Positions 1-8,079 of a stretch of DNA of 64,000 bases are shown one piece after another (the stretch's first letter is position 1; every line of letters starts with the position of its first letter). The position numbers were made by a program, and so were the translations under genes. This stretch comes from Erythrobacter crassostreae (GTDB lineage Bacteria > Pseudomonadota > Alphaproteobacteria > Sphingomonadales > Sphingomonadaceae): the NCBI RefSeq assembly GCF_019204045.1, contig NZ_JAGSPC010000001.1, positions 1,302,001 to 1,366,000 of the forward strand. Direction: 5' to 3'. Under the pieces are notes generated by a model that made no database searches, was not told the origin of the DNA, and saw nothing but the letters and a program-made list of their open reading frames with translations.

Positions 1-302
1 TCCTTACGGCAGGGTTCCTTATCGTGATCCTCGGATCGACATCATCGAAAGCGCCGGCTGGATTCGCGCCGATCGCGATTGGTCTTGCGCTTACGCTGAT
101 CCACCTGATCTCGATTCCGGTGACAAACACTTCGGTTAACCCGGCGCGTTCGACCAGCGTGGCGTTTTATGCCGACACGGCGGCAGTTCCGCAGCTTTGG
201 TTGTTCTGGGTCGCACCGCTGATCGGCGCGGCCATTGGCGCGATCATCTGGAAAATGATCTCGCCCGATGAGCCGATCGATAACATTGGCGGTCAAGAAT
301 AG
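1..302 (+). CDS. aqpZ: Aquaporin (C-terminal part, cut by window edge)
   Basis: This is the last ~99 residues of an AqpZ-type water channel of the inner membrane; the reading frame is open from base 3 and the start lies outside the window. The second NPA box is visible as NTSVNPARS, the pore motif of the MIP family, where the Arg belongs to the selectivity filter. Two hydrophobic segments flank it: one around [18 protein letters not shown] and one around [17 protein letters not shown]. The protein ends in a short acidic tail ([13 protein letters not shown]). A strong hairpin terminator follows 24 bases after the stop, so the gene ends its transcription unit before rnpB. Assignment to the AqpZ subgroup rather than GlpF is inferred from the NPARS context. 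Confidence 0.85.
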   Translation, partial: LTAGFLIVILGSTSSKAPAGFAPIAIGLALTLIHLISIPVTNTSVNPARSTSVAFYADTAAVPQLWLFWVAPLIGAAIGAIIWKMISPDEPIDNIGGQE

Positions 303-326
303 GCCGAACCAAATATCGCAATAGTG

Positions 327-356
327 AAGGGCCGGCTTTCCTAAAGCCGGCCCTTT
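327..356 (+). terminator. Rho-independent terminator after aqpZ
   Basis: A perfect 13-bp inverted repeat (327-339 paired with 343-355) with a 3-base loop is followed by a short T run. It lies between the aquaporin stop and the 5' end of rnpB. Confidence 0.75.
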
Positions 357-372
357 CTGTATGCGCGGGCTG

Positions 373-796
373 GTCAGGGGGCCGAGGCAGCCGCGAGCGT
401 TCTCGTTCGAGGAAAGTCCGGGCTCCACGAAGCAAAGGTGGCGGGTAACGCCCGCCGAGTGCCCGCTTTCGGGCGGGCATTTAGGGAAAGTGCCACAGAG
501 AGTGTACCGCCGATGGACCTAACGGTCACAGGCAAGGGTGAAAGGGTGCGGTAAAAGCGCACCGGGGCTGCTGGTAACAGCGTCCGCATGGTAAACCCCA
601 CCTGGAGCAAGGCCAAATAGGGGTCTCGCGCCTTTTAGGCAGGAGTGCATCGCTCCGAGAGATCCGGGTTGGCTGCTTGAGCCGTTCGGCAACGGACGGC
701 CTAGACGAATGGCTGCCACCGCGCGGCCGGTCCCCCGAAGAGATTTGGGCGGATACCGCGTGCGGACACAGAACCCGGCTTATGAAGCCCCCTGAC
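373..796 (+). ncRNA. rnpB: RNase P RNA (bacterial type A)
   Basis: This is the catalytic RNA of RNase P, which removes 5' leaders from pre-tRNAs. The ends are set by the P1 helix: GTCAGGGGGC at 373-382 is the exact reverse complement of GCCCCCTGAC at 787-796. The universally conserved P4 5' strand GAGGAAAGTCCGGGCTCC lies near 408-426, and the matching 3' strand with ACAGAACCCGGCTTATG is at about 769-784. Internal landmarks include the GCCACAGAG box, the GGTAAACCCC segment and the AGAGATCCGGG stretch. No large deletion is visible. The promoter probably lies within the roughly 20 bases after the upstream terminator or overlaps it; no clear box could be assigned. Confidence 0.97.
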
Positions 797-861
797 ATTT
801 CTTTTCTGTCTCGTGATGCAATGTAGATGGAACGGCCCATGCTCGGGATCGTTGAACGGCT

Positions 862-1650
862 ATGCAAACTATACGCTCTGACGAACGAAGTATTCTGCAA
901 CGCGCTGCCCCGATCCTCGCGGTTATCTGTCAGGTTGGCTCGACATTCCTGCCTGCGCTCGGTTTCGGCGAACAGATTGGAGAGCGATCCGACTCGGTCA
1001 GGACACTTATCACGCCATCCGGCTGGGCTTTTTCTATTTGGGGCCCGCTCTTCTTAGGGTGTTTGATCTTTGCAATCTGGCAGGCGCTTCCAGCGCAGCG
1101 TTTCAACGCGCTCCTCAATCGCATCTGCTGGCCCGCATCTATTGCTCTCGCCGCGCAAGGAGTTTGGGCGGCATACACCCAGTTTAACAATCTGACGGTG
1201 GTCTCCGCTATCATCATTTTCGTTTCGCTGATAGGACTCCTGATGGTCCTTCGGACGTTGGTGAAACACACGGAATTCACGGCGAAAGAACGGTGGCTTG
1301 TTGCATTGGTCTTCAGCTCTCTCGCAGCTTGGTTGACCGCGGCGAGCATCGTCAACGTATCCGCCACCTTGCGCTATATCGGCGTGAGCGGAGAAATGAC
1401 CTACCCGCTGGTCACTGCAGCAATGGTCGCAATTGGCGGTGTGATCGCGGCCCTTGCGACGGTGCGAAGCAGGGGCAACCCTTGGTATGCCCTCGTATTT
1501 TGCTGGGCGCTTACCGCGATATATTTTCGCGGAGGTCAGGAAGAAGGCATGATCGCTTTGGCATGCATCGCATCAGGCCTGCTTGTGGCGCTCGCGGCTC
1601 TGATTGGTATCGCTAACCCTCACAACCGTCGGCATTGGTTAGGAATTTGA
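862..1650 (+). CDS. TspO/MBR-like multi-pass membrane protein
   Basis: A 262-residue inner-membrane protein with about seven hydrophobic segments. The stretch ITPSGWAFSIWGPLFLG near residues 51-67 resembles the start of proteins annotated as tryptophan-rich sensory/TspO-related, where a Pro-x-Gly-Trp/Tyr-Ala-Phe-Ser-Ile-Trp motif opens the first helix pair. Classical TspO proteins are about 160 residues and five helices, so this longer protein is at best a distant relative or the separate larger family often given the same name. The ATG at 862 is chosen because the hydrophobic core begins soon after; no strong ribosome site is evident. It stands alone, converging on the glutamate-synthase-like gene with only 14 bases between stops. 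No ligand or function can be assigned. Confidence 0.6.
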   Translation: MQTIRSDERSILQRAAPILAVICQVGSTFLPALGFGEQIGERSDSVRTLITPSGWAFSIWGPLFLGCLIFAIWQALPAQRFNALLNRICWPASIALAAQGVWAAYTQFNNLTVVSAIIIFVSLIGLLMVLRTLVKHTEFTAKERWLVALVFSSLAAWLTAASIVNVSATLRYIGVSGEMTYPLVTAAMVAIGGVIAALATVRSRGNPWYALVFCWALTAIYFRGGQEEGMIALACIASGLLVALAALIGIANPHNRRHWLGI

Positions 1651-1664
1651 TCGCTTTGGCTGTC

Positions 1665-3149
1665 TTAGGCGGCTTGGGATACGAAGGTTGGGTACAGTTC
1701 ATCAAGCGGGCGTGAACGGCCATCGGCGCAGACCAAGCGAACATGGTATCGCTTCATCCCGCGCGGATTTGTGACGCCAACTGAATGCGCAATCACACCA
1801 ACTTCCTTGCGCATCTGCTTTACGAAATTGGCAACGCGCACAGCTTTGTTAGCTGGATCAAGGCCGCGTTGCAGGCTTGGATCGTGGGTTGTGATACCAG
1901 TCGGGCAGGTGTTCTTGTTGCACTTCATCGCCTGAATACAGCCGAGCGCGAACATGAAACCGCGTGCAGAAATGGTGAAATCTGCGCCAGCGCATAGCGC
2001 CCAAGCAACTTCGCTTGGGGTCACCAGTTTGCCGCTTGCAACGATACGAATGCGGTCTTTCAGGCCAGCCTTGTCACGCAGATCAACCAGCATGGGCAGC
2101 GCCTCTCTGAGGGTAAGTCCGACATTGTCGATAAGGGGCATTGGCGCGGCACCGGTCCCGCCATCGCCGCTGTCGACAGTTATGAAATCCGGCGCGCTTT
2201 GCGGACCGCGTTTGTTGATCTTAGCGAACAGGTCCTCCAGCCAGCCATAAGCCCCGATCACGGTTTTGAACCCGACCGGCTTTCCGGTGACTTCGCGGAT
2301 GTGGGCGATCATATCGAGCAGTTCTTCGGTGCTGCCGATATCCGTATGACGATTAGGCGAAATCGAGGCCTCGCCCTCGGGAATACCGCGTATTTCAGCG
2401 ATCTCTGCGTTGACCTTTGCTGCTGGCAGAATTCCGCCTTTGCCAGGCTTTGCGCCTTGCGACAGTTTCAATTCGAACATGCGGACTTGTTCGTGCGCTG
2501 CAACTTCGCGCAGTTTTGCGTCAGACAGGTTTCCATCCTCGTCGCGCACGCCATATTTTGCGGTGCCGATCTGGAAGACAATGTCGCAGCCGCCTTCGAG
2601 ATGATATGGTGAAAGACCGCCCTCACCAGTGTTCATCCAGCAACCAGCCTTGGCCGCGCCATTCGATAATGCGCGTACGGCCGGTGTAGAAAGCGCACCG
2701 TAGCTCATACCGGAGATATTGAAGACCGAAGGCGCGTCATAAGGGATACGCGCCGCGCCTCCGCCGATCGGCATCGGGGGAGCCTTCACAGCATCACGCT
2801 CCAGTGTCGGCCAAGGGCAATTTACAAAAATAGGTGTGCCAACCGGATCCAAATTTCGGGTCGAGCCGAACGCAACATTGGTGGATTTGGCTTTCGACGC
2901 ATCATCGACCCAATCACGCTGGGCCCGGTTGAACGGCATCTCTTCGCGATCCATGGCAAAGAAATACTGCCGGAAGAACTCGCCCAGCTCGGACAAGACG
3001 TGCCGCATCCGGCCAATCACGGGATAGTTCCGTCGGACTGTGTCGGCTGTCTGATAGCGATCGATCACGAACAACACGATCAATGAGAGGACCACTAGCC
3101 CTACGGCAAAAATGAATAGGCTGGTTAGCCCGTCAAGAACGGCGGTCAT
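1665..3149 (-). CDS. FMN-binding glutamate synthase family protein
   Basis: A single-polypeptide protein (494 aa) corresponding to the FMN/iron-sulfur synthase domain of glutamate synthase, without the N-terminal glutaminase domain of GltB. A transmembrane segment at about residues 8-30 (SLFIFAVGLVVLSLIVLFVI) suggests a membrane anchor. Conserved domain features include SPNRHTDIGS, the FMN-site stretch ITVDSGDGGTGAAP, and a cysteine cluster C404-x5-C410-x4-C415 matching the 3Fe-4S ligands of GltB, followed by PTGITTHDP. The start at 3149 is supported by GGGAGG eight bases upstream; a longer frame beginning at 3164 would place its start on the ribosome site. Members are often described as archaeal-type glutamate synthase large subunits; their substrate and electron donor in alphaproteobacteria are unclear. 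Confidence 0.88.
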   Translation of the reverse strand: MTAVLDGLTSLFIFAVGLVVLSLIVLFVIDRYQTADTVRRNYPVIGRMRHVLSELGEFFRQYFFAMDREEMPFNRAQRDWVDDASKAKSTNVAFGSTRNLDPVGTPIFVNCPWPTLERDAVKAPPMPIGGGAARIPYDAPSVFNISGMSYGALSTPAVRALSNGAAKAGCWMNTGEGGLSPYHLEGGCDIVFQIGTAKYGVRDEDGNLSDAKLREVAAHEQVRMFELKLSQGAKPGKGGILPAAKVNAEIAEIRGIPEGEASISPNRHTDIGSTEELLDMIAHIREVTGKPVGFKTVIGAYGWLEDLFAKINKRGPQSAPDFITVDSGDGGTGAAPMPLIDNVGLTLREALPMLVDLRDKAGLKDRIRIVASGKLVTPSEVAWALCAGADFTISARGFMFALGCIQAMKCNKNTCPTGITTHDPSLQRGLDPANKAVRVANFVKQMRKEVGVIAHSVGVTNPRGMKRYHVRLVCADGRSRPLDELYPTFVSQAA

Positions 3150-3247
3150 CGTGTTTCCTCCCAAAAGAACCTGTGAGCAGACGTTCGCTCACTGGAACTG
3201 AGTGGTTACACTATTGCCTCGCATGGGCCTGTCCACCTGCAAGTGGC

Positions 3248-4051
3248 TCAGCGCGTGCTTTCCGCAGATTGCACCGTGATCTGATCGCCCTCGGTCGCTG
3301 TCTGGATAATCCGGCGTTCGTCTCCTTCGAGAACAAGCGCGGTAAGGACGCCTGAGCGGAACGCTCCTGTATCGACGCCAATTCGGTTACCGCAATCCAT
3401 AACGGTGTCGAAGATTGTGTGGCCGTGCACCACCACCTTTTCCAAGGGGCCTTCGTGGCTGAGGAAGCGGTCACGGATCCAGAACAGATCGCTGCGCTTT
3501 TGTGCATCCAGCGGCTGCGATGGATCGATTCCAGCATGCACGAAAACATAATCGCCAGCGATGATCATCTCTTCAAAAGATTCGATATAGTCCCGCTCGG
3601 ACTGGGGCACGATCTGGGGAAGCAATGCGTGCATCTCGTCCAGCGTCATGGCGTTGAACTGTTTCTTGGATATCCCGTAGCTCAGGATGGTTTCGCGTCC
3701 GCCATGCTTTAAGAAATGCCGCAGGATATCCGGCTTTTCGAAAGACTGCAGAAACATCTCTTCATGATTGCCTGCAAGAACGCGAACATTGCGCTTCTTC
3801 TGCCATTTGCGAGTGCGCTCAATAACACCTGCACTATCAGGGCCGCGGTCGACCAAATCGCCCAGCAGAACGACGCGCGTATCCGCCGGTTTCGCGCCAG
3901 CGTCGTCTTCCTCGATCGCATCGATCAAAGCTGTGTACTGATCCAGGCAGCCATGGATGTCGCCAATCACATAATACCGCGTGCCATCGGGAACGCTGGG
4001 TAGCTGCGGGCGAGAACGCGGTGCGAAGATTTTGCTAAGTTTGTTCAGCAT
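3248..4051 (-). CDS. Calcineurin-like serine/threonine phosphatase family metallophosphoesterase
   Basis: A 267-residue cytosolic metallophosphoesterase. The dinuclear metal-site motifs of the PPP family are all present in order: GDIHG at 30-34, GDLVDRG at 64-70, GNHEE at 94-98, and later FVHAGID and VVHGHT histidine motifs. This layout fits bacterial PrpA/ApaH-like phosphatases acting on phosphoproteins or dinucleoside tetraphosphates; which one cannot be told from sequence alone. The N-terminus MLNKLSKIFAPRSR is basic and amphipathic. No convincing ribosome site precedes the ATG at 4051. The gene stands alone, read away from the porin gene on the other strand. Confidence 0.88.
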   Translation of the reverse strand: MLNKLSKIFAPRSRPQLPSVPDGTRYYVIGDIHGCLDQYTALIDAIEEDDAGAKPADTRVVLLGDLVDRGPDSAGVIERTRKWQKKRNVRVLAGNHEEMFLQSFEKPDILRHFLKHGGRETILSYGISKKQFNAMTLDEMHALLPQIVPQSERDYIESFEEMIIAGDYVFVHAGIDPSQPLDAQKRSDLFWIRDRFLSHEGPLEKVVVHGHTIFDTVMDCGNRIGVDTGAFRSGVLTALVLEGDERRIIQTATEGDQITVQSAESTR

Positions 4052-4367
4052 GACTCGGTTTTTGAATTGGCACAGCCATCATCGCCATAAGGATGTGACC
4101 GACCGAAATAGAGCGACCTTTGGTATTTCGAGATTTGCCCTCGACATAGACACGGCTCGGCTGAACCGCAAATGACGTATTTAGGCCGCCGAAACTGATG
4201 CAGAAATCACACAATCACGCGGTCCATAGTTCGGCGACGTAATTTCTCTTGTGCGCTGCATCAAATTTGTGCACGATTGTTTCGCATTTGGATGAGATCA
4301 TCGACTAAAATGATGACCAGCGAATGTGCAGGTGGGACGAGGCAACAACAAAACTAAGGAAGTTGTA
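4052..4367. other. Divergent intergenic region, metallophosphatase / porin
   Basis: 316 bases with no supported gene. It must hold the promoters of the two divergent genes; no box was convincing enough to annotate. An AAGGA ribosome site precedes the porin ATG at 4368. Confidence 0.6.
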
Positions 4368-5291
4368 ATGCTCACGTCCATCCGCGGTCTAACGGCCGCT
4401 ACTCTCTCTGCGGGTATCCTCCTCTCTGCGGCACCCGCGCTCGCCTCTGACACAGTTTCTGATGAGGCAAACACTTTAATCGAACCCAGTGACGTTGAAT
4501 TCAGTGATGAGCTGCTTGCGGCTGCTGCTGAACTGGATGTAGCCGAAACTGGTCTTGTTCTGACCCCTGCAACTGAACGCGCTAGCGCTCCAATTGCAGA
4601 AGGCGAAATCAGCAACATTCAAGGCGGAGAAGATGCGTCAAGTCCGCTGACGTTCTCTGCCAATGTGGCTTTCGCTATTGAATACCGTTTCCGCGGTGTT
4701 GCGCTGACTGATGGCAACTTTGCTGTACAAGGCGGCTTTGACCTCGCACATGACTCAGGCCTCTATGTCGGTACTTGGGCATCGAACCTTGACGAACAAA
4801 CGGTTGGATATGGTTCAACCGAAGTCGACCTTTATGGCGGTTGGAGCGGTGATCTTACCGACGGCATCTCTGCTGATGTTGGCGGTATCTTCTACCTTTA
4901 CCCTGATGCTGGCACCGGTGATTTCGATTATTACGAATTCTATGGCTCGCTTAGCTTCGGCCTCGGCCCGGCTTCTGTAACCGGCGGTGTCGCATACGCG
5001 CCCGATCAAGATTCGCTGGGCGGAACCGACAATCTGTACATTTATGGCGATGTCAGTTTCGGTATTCCGGACACTCCGATCACATTGAACGGCCATGTTG
5101 GTTATACTGACGGTTTCCTGACCTTCACGACCGATAGCGAAGCAATCGATTGGTCGGTTAGCGCAGATTTGGCGGTTGGCCCGGTCACGTTCAGCGCGGC
5201 CTATGTCGGTGTTGAAGGCGATGTTCTCGTCGATCCGACTGGCACGTTCACCGACGATGCATTCGTCGCTACTGTGAGCGCCAGCTTCTAA
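4368..5291 (+). CDS. TorF-type putative outer-membrane porin
   Basis: A 307-residue exported protein. A signal peptide (MLTSIRGLTAATLSAGILLSAAPALA) ends in ALA-SD. Residues about 28-80 are acidic and low in aromatic content, a possible periplasmic linker. From about residue 85 the sequence alternates polar and hydrophobic residues (FSANVAFAIEYRFRGVALTDG, LYVGTWASNL, VDLYGGWSG), typical of transmembrane beta strands, and it ends in Phe (VSASF), the outer-membrane barrel C-terminal signal. The YRFRGV(A/S)xxD pattern is characteristic of the TIGR02001/TorF family. The start at 4368 is preferred over an in-frame ATG at 4326 because AAGGA lies just upstream and the signal peptide then begins at residue 1. 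Substrate unknown. Confidence 0.82.
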   Translation: MLTSIRGLTAATLSAGILLSAAPALASDTVSDEANTLIEPSDVEFSDELLAAAAELDVAETGLVLTPATERASAPIAEGEISNIQGGEDASSPLTFSANVAFAIEYRFRGVALTDGNFAVQGGFDLAHDSGLYVGTWASNLDEQTVGYGSTEVDLYGGWSGDLTDGISADVGGIFYLYPDAGTGDFDYYEFYGSLSFGLGPASVTGGVAYAPDQDSLGGTDNLYIYGDVSFGIPDTPITLNGHVGYTDGFLTFTTDSEAIDWSVSADLAVGPVTFSAAYVGVEGDVLVDPTGTFTDDAFVATVSASF

Positions 5292-5357
5292 ACAGTTGCA
5301 CCGTCGCAGGAGCGAACGCCCTATCCGCGCATAAGCGGAATAGCGGGACCTCTAAAG

Positions 5358-5395
5358 AGACGCGGGATCGGAAACGGTCCCGCGTCTTTTCTTTT
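5358..5395. terminator. Terminator between porin and SIMPL gene
   Basis: A 10-bp GC-rich hairpin (AGACGCGGGA 5358-5367 with TCCCGCGTCT 5378-5387) is followed by TTTCTTTT on the plus strand, with an A-rich run on the other side. It probably serves both converging genes. Confidence 0.75.
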
Positions 5396-6164
5396 AGTCG
5401 AGGCTGAAATTGACGGTCGTGACGACGCGGACCTTTTTATACGGGCTGTCTGACTTGCCCCAACCGCCGCCATCACCGTCACGTGCCTCGATCGAGAAAT
5501 AACCTTGCGTGGCATCCTTGATCGCGCCGACACCTGCGCCGGAATCCTGCGCAAATTGCTGCGCCGATGCGCGCGCATTTTTCGTCGCCTCTGCGACCAT
5601 TTCCGGTTTGATGTCGTTGAGGCCTGTGAAGGTGTAACTCATCCCCGAGCCTTCTTCGAGGAACACACCGCGGCTCACCAGATCGAATTGCTGGGCAACT
5701 GCTTTTTGGGCCCGTTCTATATCTTGAGTTCTGAGCGAAAGCCGCTGGCGGACGGTGTAGGTCGTAACACCGCGATTGGTATAGCTAGCGACGTTTGCGC
5801 CCGTCGGTTGCAGCGCATCGTCGGGAAAGCCGAGGCCGTCGAAGAACGCTTCAATCGCTTGGGTATCGCTGCGGACCTTGCCTTGGGCCTCGCCCAGATC
5901 AGTGGCGCTCGCGGAATACGAAATCGTCCATGTTGCCAGATCGGCGGTGACATCACGCTCTGCCAATCCGCGCACGGTCACTGATCGTTCTGCTTCCTTC
6001 GCGCGAAGCAAGCCATCGCCCAGCAAATAACCGCCAACGATCATACCGATAGAGGCAATTGCGGCCGTGCCGAACCAGCGTGTCGTTGTCGCGCTAAGAC
6101 TGCTCTTGCGTGATGGTGCCACGGGCTCCATGTCTGATTGTGTAGTTGTAGTGTCTCCGTTCAT
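5394..6164 (-). CDS. SIMPL domain-containing protein
   Basis: A 256-residue protein with one N-terminal membrane segment (TAAIASIGMIVGGYLLGDGLL, about 31-51) and a SIMPL/DUF541 domain following it. The domain opening SVTVRGLAERDVTADLATW is typical of the family (signature V-x-G-x-(A/G)-x-(V/A)). The rest alternates (LSLRTQDIERAQKAVAQ, VEATKNARASAQQFA) as in YggE/BP26 relatives. It is probably anchored in the inner membrane with the domain in the periplasm. ATG at 6164 is chosen because GGAGG sits five bases upstream; a GTG at 6167 is also in frame. Family members are linked to oxidative-stress tolerance and oligomeric channel-like rings, but no function can be assigned here. Confidence 0.85.
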   Translation of the reverse strand: MNGDTTTTQSDMEPVAPSRKSSLSATTTRWFGTAAIASIGMIVGGYLLGDGLLRAKEAERSVTVRGLAERDVTADLATWTISYSASATDLGEAQGKVRSDTQAIEAFFDGLGFPDDALQPTGANVASYTNRGVTTYTVRQRLSLRTQDIERAQKAVAQQFDLVSRGVFLEEGSGMSYTFTGLNDIKPEMVAEATKNARASAQQFAQDSGAGVGAIKDATQGYFSIEARDGDGGGWGKSDSPYKKVRVVTTVNFSLD

Positions 6165-6258
6165 CACATCCTCCTAGTCGCTAAACCTACGATGAGTTGT
6201 GTGTCTCTGTCGATGAACCGAGTTTGAATTGCTGCGAGATGAACCCGAGGAAGTACAA

Positions 6259-6696
6259 ATGGTCAAATATCTTCACACAATGATCCGTGTGACCGATCCC
6301 GATGCGACGGTGGATTTTTTCAAACTGATCGGTTTGGAAGAAGTGCGCCGATTTGATGTCGAAGCGGGGCGCTTCACACTTATTTTTCTCGCCGCTCCCG
6401 GACAGGATGGAGTCGCAGAGGTTGAGTTGACATATAACTGGCCGCCTGAAGATGGCAGTGCGCCAGAAACCTATGATGGTGGGCGTAATTTTGGCCATCT
6501 CGCTTACCGTGTCGACAATATATATGACACTTGCCAGAGGCTTTCCGATGCGGGCCACATCATCCACCGCCCGCCGCGCGATGGTCATATGGCGTTCGTC
6601 AAATCACCAGATGGGATTTCGATCGAATTGCTTCAGGAAGGCAATCTTGAACCGAAAAAACCATGGGCCAGCATGGAAAACACTGGCAGCTGGTAA
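6259..6696 (+). CDS. gloA: VOC family protein, lactoylglutathione lyase (glyoxalase I)-like
   Basis: A 145-residue cytosolic vicinal-oxygen-chelate protein. The two beta-alpha-beta-beta-beta modules are seen as YLHTMIRVTDPDATVDFF and FGHLAYRVDNIYDTCQRL. Four metal ligands of glyoxalase I can be aligned: H6, E56 (VAEVELTYN), H80 (NFGHLAYRV) and E123 (ISIELLQ). These would bind Ni/Zn and isomerise the methylglyoxal-glutathione hemithioacetal to S-lactoylglutathione. The length agrees with bacterial GloA (about 135-145 aa). The ATG at 6259 has GAGGAAG upstream; an upstream in-frame ATG is less well placed. It stands alone and converges on nhaA across a small terminator. Confidence 0.85.
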   Translation: MVKYLHTMIRVTDPDATVDFFKLIGLEEVRRFDVEAGRFTLIFLAAPGQDGVAEVELTYNWPPEDGSAPETYDGGRNFGHLAYRVDNIYDTCQRLSDAGHIIHRPPRDGHMAFVKSPDGISIELLQEGNLEPKKPWASMENTGSW

Positions 6697-6717
6697 GCCT
6701 CTTATAGCTGTGAACTG

Positions 6718-6745
6718 ACGAAAAAGGGCGAAAGCCCGTTTTCGA
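6718..6745. terminator. Small bidirectional terminator, gloA / nhaA
   Basis: GGGC-GAAA-GCCC hairpin flanked by an A run on the left and a T run on the right, usable from both converging genes. Confidence 0.6.
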
Positions 6746-8002
6746 TCAGCGCAGCGGATCATCGGGATAGGGATCGATCGGCTGATCGCCTTGGTCGTCG
6801 CATTCTTCATCGGGATGCGTTGTCGTCAGCCTAAGGATAACAAAGCCGAGGATCGCGGAGATCGCGGACCCAAGCAGGATGCCAATTTTTGCTTCTTCGA
6901 CGAAAGCGGGTTGATCCGGGAATGCCAGGCCACCGATGAAAATGCTCATGGTGAAACCGATGCCGCACAGGATCGAAACCCCCCATATTTCCGGCCAGCT
7001 CGCGCCTTCAGGGCGTTTGGCAAAGCCTGTCTTGTCGGCAATCCAAACCACCGTGAATATGCCAAGCTGCTTGCCGACAACAAGTCCAGCAGCCACAGCG
7101 AGCGGCAGCGCCGCGATCAATGCCTCTGGCCCCATACCGGCAAGCGATACGCCCGCATTTGCAAACCCGAATACGGGCACAATCAAATAGGCGCTCCATG
7201 GTGCAATGCTATGTTCGAGCCGTTCGAGCATCGAGTTGCCGTCTTTGCGGTGAAGCGGGATAGTGAGCGCGGCAACAACGCCTGCAATCGTGGCGTGGAC
7301 GCCGGAGTTGAGAGCGCAATACCAAAGCGCTACTGCGAGCAAGATATAAGGCCAGAAAACCGACACCCGCATTCGGTTTAGTGCGAACATCAGACCGAAG
7401 ACGACAAGCCCGGCCAGAAGCCATTCGGCATATAGAGACTTTGTGTAAAACAAAGCGATGACAACCACGGCCCCGATGTCATCAACGATAGCGACGGTTA
7501 GCAAAAACAGTCTCAGCGAAGCGGGAACGCGGCTGCCCAGCAGACCGAGCACGCCCATCGCAAAAGCAATATCGGTGGCAGCAGGAATTGCCCAGCCGCC
7601 GGTATATTCGCCGCCGCCGGTCACGGCCATGTAAACACCCGCTGGAACCAGCATGCCCGCCGCTGCGGCGAGCATCGGCAGGCGCCGGGCCGCAGGATCG
7701 GCAAGCTGGCCAGAAACAACCTCGCGTTTCACTTCCAATCCGACGACAAAGAAGAAAATCGCCATCAAACCGTCATTGATCCAATAGTGCAGATCTTTCA
7801 GTTTTGCGATCGGGGTCCACGACAGCTCTCCGTAGAACAGCTCACGATATTCGTTCGCATATGCGGAGTTCGCCGCGAGCATTGCTGCGGCAGCCACAAT
7901 GATCAACAAGATGCCGGCAGACGCATCGCCAACGAAAAGCGCGCGGACCGGGGCAAAGATTCTGCGAAACGGTTTTGCGAGTGGAGGATTAGTATCAGAC
8001 AT
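6746..8002 (-). CDS. nhaA: Na+/H+ antiporter NhaA
   Basis: A 418-residue inner-membrane antiporter exchanging internal Na+ or Li+ for external protons. Family hallmarks are visible: IFFFVVGLEVKREVVSGQL, the PAATDIAFAMGVL stretch containing the Thr-Asp of the crossed helices, and AIVDDIGAVVVIALFYT with the paired Asp residues that bind the ion. About twelve hydrophobic segments are present, the expected number. The C-terminal tail is acidic (HPDEECDDQGDQPIDPYPDDP). The start at 8002 (MSDTNPPLA) is preferred over an in-frame ATG at 8041 because GAGA-type purines lie upstream and the extra residues look unstructured. It runs divergently from the glycosyltransferase gene. It fits a marine or alkaline-tolerant lifestyle. 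Confidence 0.95.
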   Translation of the reverse strand: MSDTNPPLAKPFRRIFAPVRALFVGDASAGILLIIVAAAAMLAANSAYANEYRELFYGELSWTPIAKLKDLHYWINDGLMAIFFFVVGLEVKREVVSGQLADPAARRLPMLAAAAGMLVPAGVYMAVTGGGEYTGGWAIPAATDIAFAMGVLGLLGSRVPASLRLFLLTVAIVDDIGAVVVIALFYTKSLYAEWLLAGLVVFGLMFALNRMRVSVFWPYILLAVALWYCALNSGVHATIAGVVAALTIPLHRKDGNSMLERLEHSIAPWSAYLIVPVFGFANAGVSLAGMGPEALIAALPLAVAAGLVVGKQLGIFTVVWIADKTGFAKRPEGASWPEIWGVSILCGIGFTMSIFIGGLAFPDQPAFVEEAKIGILLGSAISAILGFVILRLTTTHPDEECDDQGDQPIDPYPDDPLR

Positions 8003-8079
8003 GTTGCGCGTTCTCTTTGAGAAAACTTGAACCGGTTGCAAGGCCTATCAGAGCGCGTTAGTCTCTTTTTCTATCTGGG